Shown piece by piece: positions 59,169 to 64,000 of a stretch of DNA of 64,000 nucleotides. Numbering within the stretch: the stretch's first letter is position 1; each line of letters starts with the position of its first letter. Made by a program: the position numbers and the translations under genes. Source of the DNA: Nematostella vectensis (lineage: Eukaryota > Cnidaria > Anthozoa > Actiniaria > Edwardsiidae); NCBI RefSeq assembly GCF_932526225.1, contig NC_064044.1:16245453-16309452 (forward strand). The letters are read 5' to 3'. The notes beneath the pieces were generated by a model, which was not told the DNA's origin, did no database searches, and was given only the letters and a program-made list of their open reading frames with translations.

Positions 59169-61634
59169 ATGAGCCTGGAGGAAAAAAATCGATCGAAAGA
59201 TTCGAAATCCCCCAATCCCGAGTCCGAGGATTCTAGTTCGGATACTTCACTGTACCGTCGCTTCGAGTCGTGTTTCAGCGGTATTACGGTTGAGCCGGTG
59301 ATCTTTTGCTACGCATTCGGTATTATTTTGCACGTTCCCGTGATTCAACAGTACATCCACCAGCGGCTGAGTGAGGGCAAAGGCCTGACTTACGAATACA
59401 ACAACACAGACAGCCGCACAACCTGCGAACCCATACAGATGGCGAATTCCAGCGAAGAGACATTAGAACTCCAAAAGGAGGTACAAGCCGAAGCCTCCTA
59501 CATGCAGATGGGCCTAGTCCTCTCGGTCAGCACCCCGTCGCTCTTGGTCGCGCTCTTACTGGGAGCCTGGTCCGATCGGGCAGGGCGCAGGCGTGCAATG
59601 GCAATGCCCATATTTGGTAGTGCTGTTGAGTCGGCGATTATTTTAGTTATTATGTACTTTGAGCTCCCTGTGACATTTTTGCTATTGGCTGAGATTATTA
59701 ACGGTTCTTGTGGGTTTTTCCCTACGATGGTCCTCTCAGTCTTCTCTTACATTGCCGATATAACGGAGGAGTCCCAGCGTGCATTTCGGCTTGGGATACT
59801 CGAGGCCATCGCTTTCATCAGCGGAATGTTGAGCCACTTGACCAGCGGCTGGTGGATAAACAACCTCGGCTTCCGCGCTCCTTATTGGTTGCTTTTAATC
59901 CTGAACACGTTCGCCCTACTCTATGTGACATTTATACTTCCAGAATCACGAGCTAAACACGTGATGGAAAAGTCCAAAGTCCGCGTCCTCAGCCTGGACC
60001 ACATCCGGGCCATCGTTATGATCTTCACAAAATCACGTGACCCCCAGCGCATGACAATTTTTATGGTGATCTCTGGCTTGATGATCGTCAGCTCGATTGG
60101 GTTCGGGAGCGTGTTTGTTCTGTACGCGCTCGATCGCCCATTGTGTTGTAATGCGATTCTGATTGGCTATTATCTTGGCTTGAGTTTCTTTGTACAGGCG
60201 GTCGGCGCGGTCCTGGGCCTAAAGTATCTGCGGTTATGCCTGTCGGAGACCGCGCTGATGCAGGTCGGAATGGTGTCAATCATCTCGTCACTTGTTGTCA
60301 TGGCATTTGTTACTAGTAAGAAAACCTTGTTTGTAGGTAAGTCTCGTTCGTATGCCTGATGTTCATTGTCGAGAAATAAAGCTTTTCTTTATGTATGCAA
60401 TTTTAAAACTTTGCTATGAAGCATCGTCCAAACAGCGCTTCTATTGCTAGAAAAGGCAGTGGCCCAGCAATGCTCTAGGCGTTCAAGTAACTCAGCCTTG
60501 TTTTGCCTCAGTCCCTTTTGTAGCGTGTCTAGGCGGGGTCCCGACTCCAACCATACGAGCAATGATGTCCAAGATGGTAGACGCCGATGGGCAAGGTGGG
60601 TCAAATACAGCGCCACGAGCCATTGCGTGCAGTGAGCATCGATGAAGGCCAATGATGCAGTTCCGGTACCGGGCACAAAGCACCCATTTCTATCGGCGAA
60701 TTCAATATTAAAGATCTATGTTGCAAATATAAACAATATCAAATGATTGAGTGATTGACGTTTATTGGGTTAACAGTCAATTCGTCCACAAACCGATTCG
60801 TCCACAACCAACTCCTCCACAAGTTGAGTCAACTTGTCCACAAAAATAGAGTCAATCCGTCCAAACATAGTTTTAACAAAAAAAGTAGCCTCGTAGCATA
60901 AGTGTTTCATCTAAAAACGTTTAACTGTTATTCCTGGACGAATTGACTGGATACCGTTTATTGATGTATTGAGAAATACACGCTGTGAATGCCATGAGCG
61001 TTGCATATCGGAGGCATTTGGAAGTCACATTGTGAAAAGTAAATAAGTCATAATGTGATAAAAAGATCAGCTTTCTCGTGCCTTGAACAATTAATGTCGT
61101 CCGATGAGTAGTCGGATATGATATGACTAATATGTGTGTACTTTCTGTAGGGGCGCTGTTTGCGGCTGTCGCAAGCCTCGAGACGCTTTGTACTCTGCTC
61201 GGGGCGCTCGTGTTCAACTCGATCTATCCGTACTCCATCCGAATAGGCCTCAAGGGCTTGTCCTTTATGGTGATGGCGTGGCTCATGCTCATCGCTTTCA
61301 TTCTCATCGAGTACGTCCCCCCACCCCCTCCCCCAAATCCAAGAAGCCGATTTTCACAGTTTTTGAAGCTACTTCGCATGTGTGCATGTCATCACCTTCC
61401 TTCCATTTCCTTCCATTCGTTTGTTTTGAAATAAATATATCAGGTCTTGTAAAGAAAATGCCCAAATCCATAAGGTGGACTCACTCAAACCTATATACAC
61501 GGGAGTTTTGCGTTTTAAGCAGACATTATACGCGTTTTTTGTTTTTCAGGTTTATTCGACGAAGAGAGAAAAACAAAGAAACGGAACGTAAGGAACTCGT
61601 GAACGAAGAAGACAGACACAGCGACAAAGAGTGA
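59169..61634 (+). CDS. SLC46A: SLC46-family major facilitator transporter (4 exons, 498 aa)
   Basis: Multi-pass transporter of the proton-coupled folate transporter/SLC46 family; substrate cannot be read from sequence. Exons 59169-60336, 60512-60595, 61151-61310, 61550-61634; 1497 nt, in frame, GT/AG at every intron. A polar serine-rich N-terminal tail (about 40 residues) is followed by EPVIFCYAFGIILHVPVIQQYI (TM1 as in SLC46A1). MFS motif A appears as LLGAWSDRAGRR between TM2 and TM3. Others are FSYIADITEESQRAFRLGILEA, DRPLCCNAILIGYYLG, VPTPTIRAMMSKMV and GALFAAVASLETLCTLLGALVFNSIYP, ending with FIRRREKNK and a charged cytoplasmic tail. ATG 59169 has A at -3. Upstream in-frame codons to 59082 lack an ATG. 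Assignment among SLC46A1-A3 is not possible. Confidence 0.93.
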
Positions 61635-61736
61635 TACAATGGGGGGACTGGTATCGAGTGTTACCCCATAACTACGCTATCAAAATGAAATAACTGAACA
61701 AACCAATCAGAGACCTGTCCACATTTTCGAAATATA

Positions 61737-61742
61737 AATAAA
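61737..61742 (+). promoter_or_regulatory. SLC46 gene polyadenylation signal
   Basis: AATAAA about 103 nt past the TGA at 61632-61634. Confidence 0.7.
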
Positions 61743-61914
61743 TTGCCGGACAATTAATAGTTTGCACAAAAACAATTAAACTTTTAATGTTTTTTTTCAT
61801 TATTTTCATTAGATCGTTTCCAATGTTCTTTACTGCAAGTCTTACTTTTTTACAAGTCATAACAACAACAACAACAACACAAACACGTATATAAATATTC
61901 AACAACTAAAACAA

Positions 61915-62345
61915 GTAAATACCCAACAACAAGTAAATACTCGACAACTGGAACAAGCAAATACTAGAATATTCGACAACTAGAACAAGTAAATACTCGA
62001 CAACTAGAACAAGTGAATACTCGACAACTAAAACAAGCAAATACTCGACAACTAGAACAAGTAAATACTCGACAACTAGAACAAGCAAATACTCGACAAC
62101 TAGAACTAGTAAATACTCGACAACTAGAACAAGCAAATACTCGACAACTTAAGAACAAGTAAATACTCGACAACAAGAACAAGTAAATACTCGACAACAA
62201 GAACAAGTGAATACTCGACAACTAAAACAAGCAAATACTCGACAACTAGAACAAGTAAATTCTCGACAACTAAAACAAGCAAATACTCGACAACTAGAAC
62301 TAGTAAATACTCGACAACTAGAACAAGCAAATACTCGACAACTAA
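61915..62345. repeat. 24-bp minisatellite downstream of the SLC46 gene
   Basis: About 18 units of AATACTCGACAACTAGAACA + AGTA/AGCA. The multiple-of-3 period creates octapeptide-repeat frames on the minus strand that are not genes. Confidence 0.95.
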
Positions 62346-64000
62346 ATCACACGCCGTTGGATGTCAAGTGCTGAGAAATGTGGCGCTCTATGACCCTAGT
62401 GTTTGTTACTGAATGTCCTTTAGATATAACGGGTGTCCTAATTGAGTGGCTGCCGAGATCTTGATAACTGTCCCTTCGCACACTTGGTACTTGACGCGCG
62501 AGGATGACAAAATGGCAGCTTACAGAGGCTGTTGTACTATTTTCACCATCCTCTTTGTGCTTATTAGTTTGTCCTGGCAAGCCCAGTGATAGCATGAAAA
62601 CTGAGTTAGGGATGGGAGGGCTGGGAAAAAGAGAATGTGGGCAAAGATCCCAAGAGCACGCTGAGTCCACGTGGGAGGAATACGACAGCAGCGCCCAAGA
62701 GAGGTGAAGCGAATGAGCGATATGCTAATGAAAACTTTAACTTAGTCACTACTGAGTCCGGTGAGAACGGTACTTAGATAATCAGAGCGGAAGGATTTTA
62801 ATACGTACATTCAAGCACATTTTCGCTATCCAAAGACGAAGGCCATGATCAATGAGATGGGATAACTATACATAAACTTAAATAATTCTAGAAACCAAAT
62901 TGGAGTGGAAAAATATCGCCTTGGGGAATGTTGCTAAATAATCAAAGTCGCTAGAATAGCCTTCTAGGAGCCGGGACTGATGCCTGATTGACAGGACCTT
63001 TTTATGTAAGCTGACCGGAAGTAAACCGCATTTTGAATCTCGGTAAAGACACTTCATTACCAAAACTGTATACCTTTCAAATGCCCTTTGCTGGAGGCAT
63101 AGTCAATCGCTTTTTTTTAACGTGTTTTTTTGTGTGACGTGGGCAAGTGCGCAGCTCCCCCTTGCCTGCCCTTGAGGTCTTATTCATAATCAAGTTTTTT
63201 TTTCAGGAAGTTACAAATCTTGAAGTGGATATTGTCTTGAAATAAGTGGCGATATAGTTTTAATGTTTGAGCGTTTACTGTCAACAAGTTGTCATTTGAT
63301 ACACAGCACAAACGCTGCAATCGTCGAAACCTCCATATTCACCCGTTATTCTGTGTTATTTTGTGCAACAAGCTAGAAACTACGTCAAGCTTTTACCTAC
63401 TATTTTGTGTCACTTTAAAGCAATAATATAAATGGTGCTTTTGATTTTAACCAGAATGTTCAATGAAAACATTATTGAGAAACATATCCTGCAACGTCAA
63501 AAACTACACTTTTATAACACAAACCCATAAATACTCAAAACCCACGTTTGAAAATATCTTTAAAACGAAAAGTAATATATCCTATTAAAATTGAGACTAT
63601 ATCAAAAGCAGGCGTTTTATGGTTGTTTAGCGAGTTTGACATCGCTTGTGGATAGTGCAGGTGTACATTAAATCACTTTGAATGGCACTCGTAACACATT
63701 ACTTGGTGTGGCGGGTAGGATGCGTGGATTAGCCGAGAAGGAAACCCTTAATCTCAGAGTAACGGAACCCAAATAACAACAATACTCAAACCCATTAACC
63801 TAGCTCTGTGGATATTGTGTGATATTTGGTATGGCTAGCCACTGCTCACTGCATTTTGTTAATGGGTTAATGGAGGATTACTCATTTAGGAAATAAACGT
63901 TATGCTTTTGAAAAAACAACAGTTTAACGACAGTCACTGATAGTGCGACCGAAATCACAGATCGGGCCGCGCAAGTAGAGAGGTATGTACGAATCATATC
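62346..64000. other. Unannotated right flank
   Basis: No gene, exon chain or array that I can support. Short open frames look random. The only structure is an inverted pair AACCCATTAAC / GTTAATGGGTT at about 63788-63798 and 63855-63865. Confidence 0.5.

Noticed and set aside
62504-63063. Short open frames in the right flank
   Set aside because: No recognisable domain, splice context or codon pattern distinguishing them from chance.

Overview
This is a eukaryotic, intron-rich window. The gene complement is a heparan-sulfate N-deacetylase/N-sulfotransferase, the nucleolar WD40 protein TBL3/UTP13, a UCP4-type mitochondrial carrier and an SLC46-type transporter. All have many short exons with canonical GT..AG introns, which points to an early-branching animal, most likely an anthozoan cnidarian. 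The species call is inference; I see no diagnostic marker.

Layout. (1) 31-8107, minus: 5' two-thirds of an NDST gene (5 exons; the sulfotransferase exons lie left of the window). Its fourth intron is almost entirely a 3.4 kb 21-bp minisatellite. (2) 8.1-10.9 kb: divergent intergenic region with two perfect hairpins and a transposon fragment. (3) 10964-12277, plus: one-exon gene for a basic protein of unknown function with at least nine R-x-x-S motifs. (4) 14400-42215, plus: TBL3/UTP13, reconstructed as 28 exons and 953 aa, with every junction in phase. (5) 42.3-45.6 kb: intergenic satellites. (6) 45847-57682, minus: UCP4-like carrier (SLC25A27), 10 exons, 305 aa. (7) 59169-61634, plus: SLC46-family transporter, 4 exons, 498 aa. 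(8) 61.7-64 kb: a 24-bp satellite and otherwise empty sequence.

The genes belong to unrelated pathways (Golgi glycan modification, 18S rRNA processing, mitochondrial transport, plasma-membrane or lysosomal transport). Nothing suggests they work as a unit.

The most unusual property is in the introns. At least seven intronic tandem arrays or duplications in TBL3 and SLC25A27 are copies of the adjacent exon-intron junction itself. They carry a few exonic bases plus the GT donor, or the polypyrimidine-AG acceptor plus exon start, multiplied 2 to about 13 times. In the cases I translated (SLC25A27 exon 8; TBL3 exons 16, 22 and 27), use of the extra site brings in an early stop codon, so correct splicing has to choose the junction that borders the real exon. 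Two near-full-length copies of one ~1.25 kb terminal-inverted-repeat transposon both sit inside such junction-derived repeats. I propose splice-junction-seeded minisatellites as the candidate undescribed phenomenon of this window. Other mobile DNA: a 2.3 kb foldback element with ~0.94 kb arms in SLC25A27 intron 1, a TTAA-flanked element, and two decayed LINE fragments.
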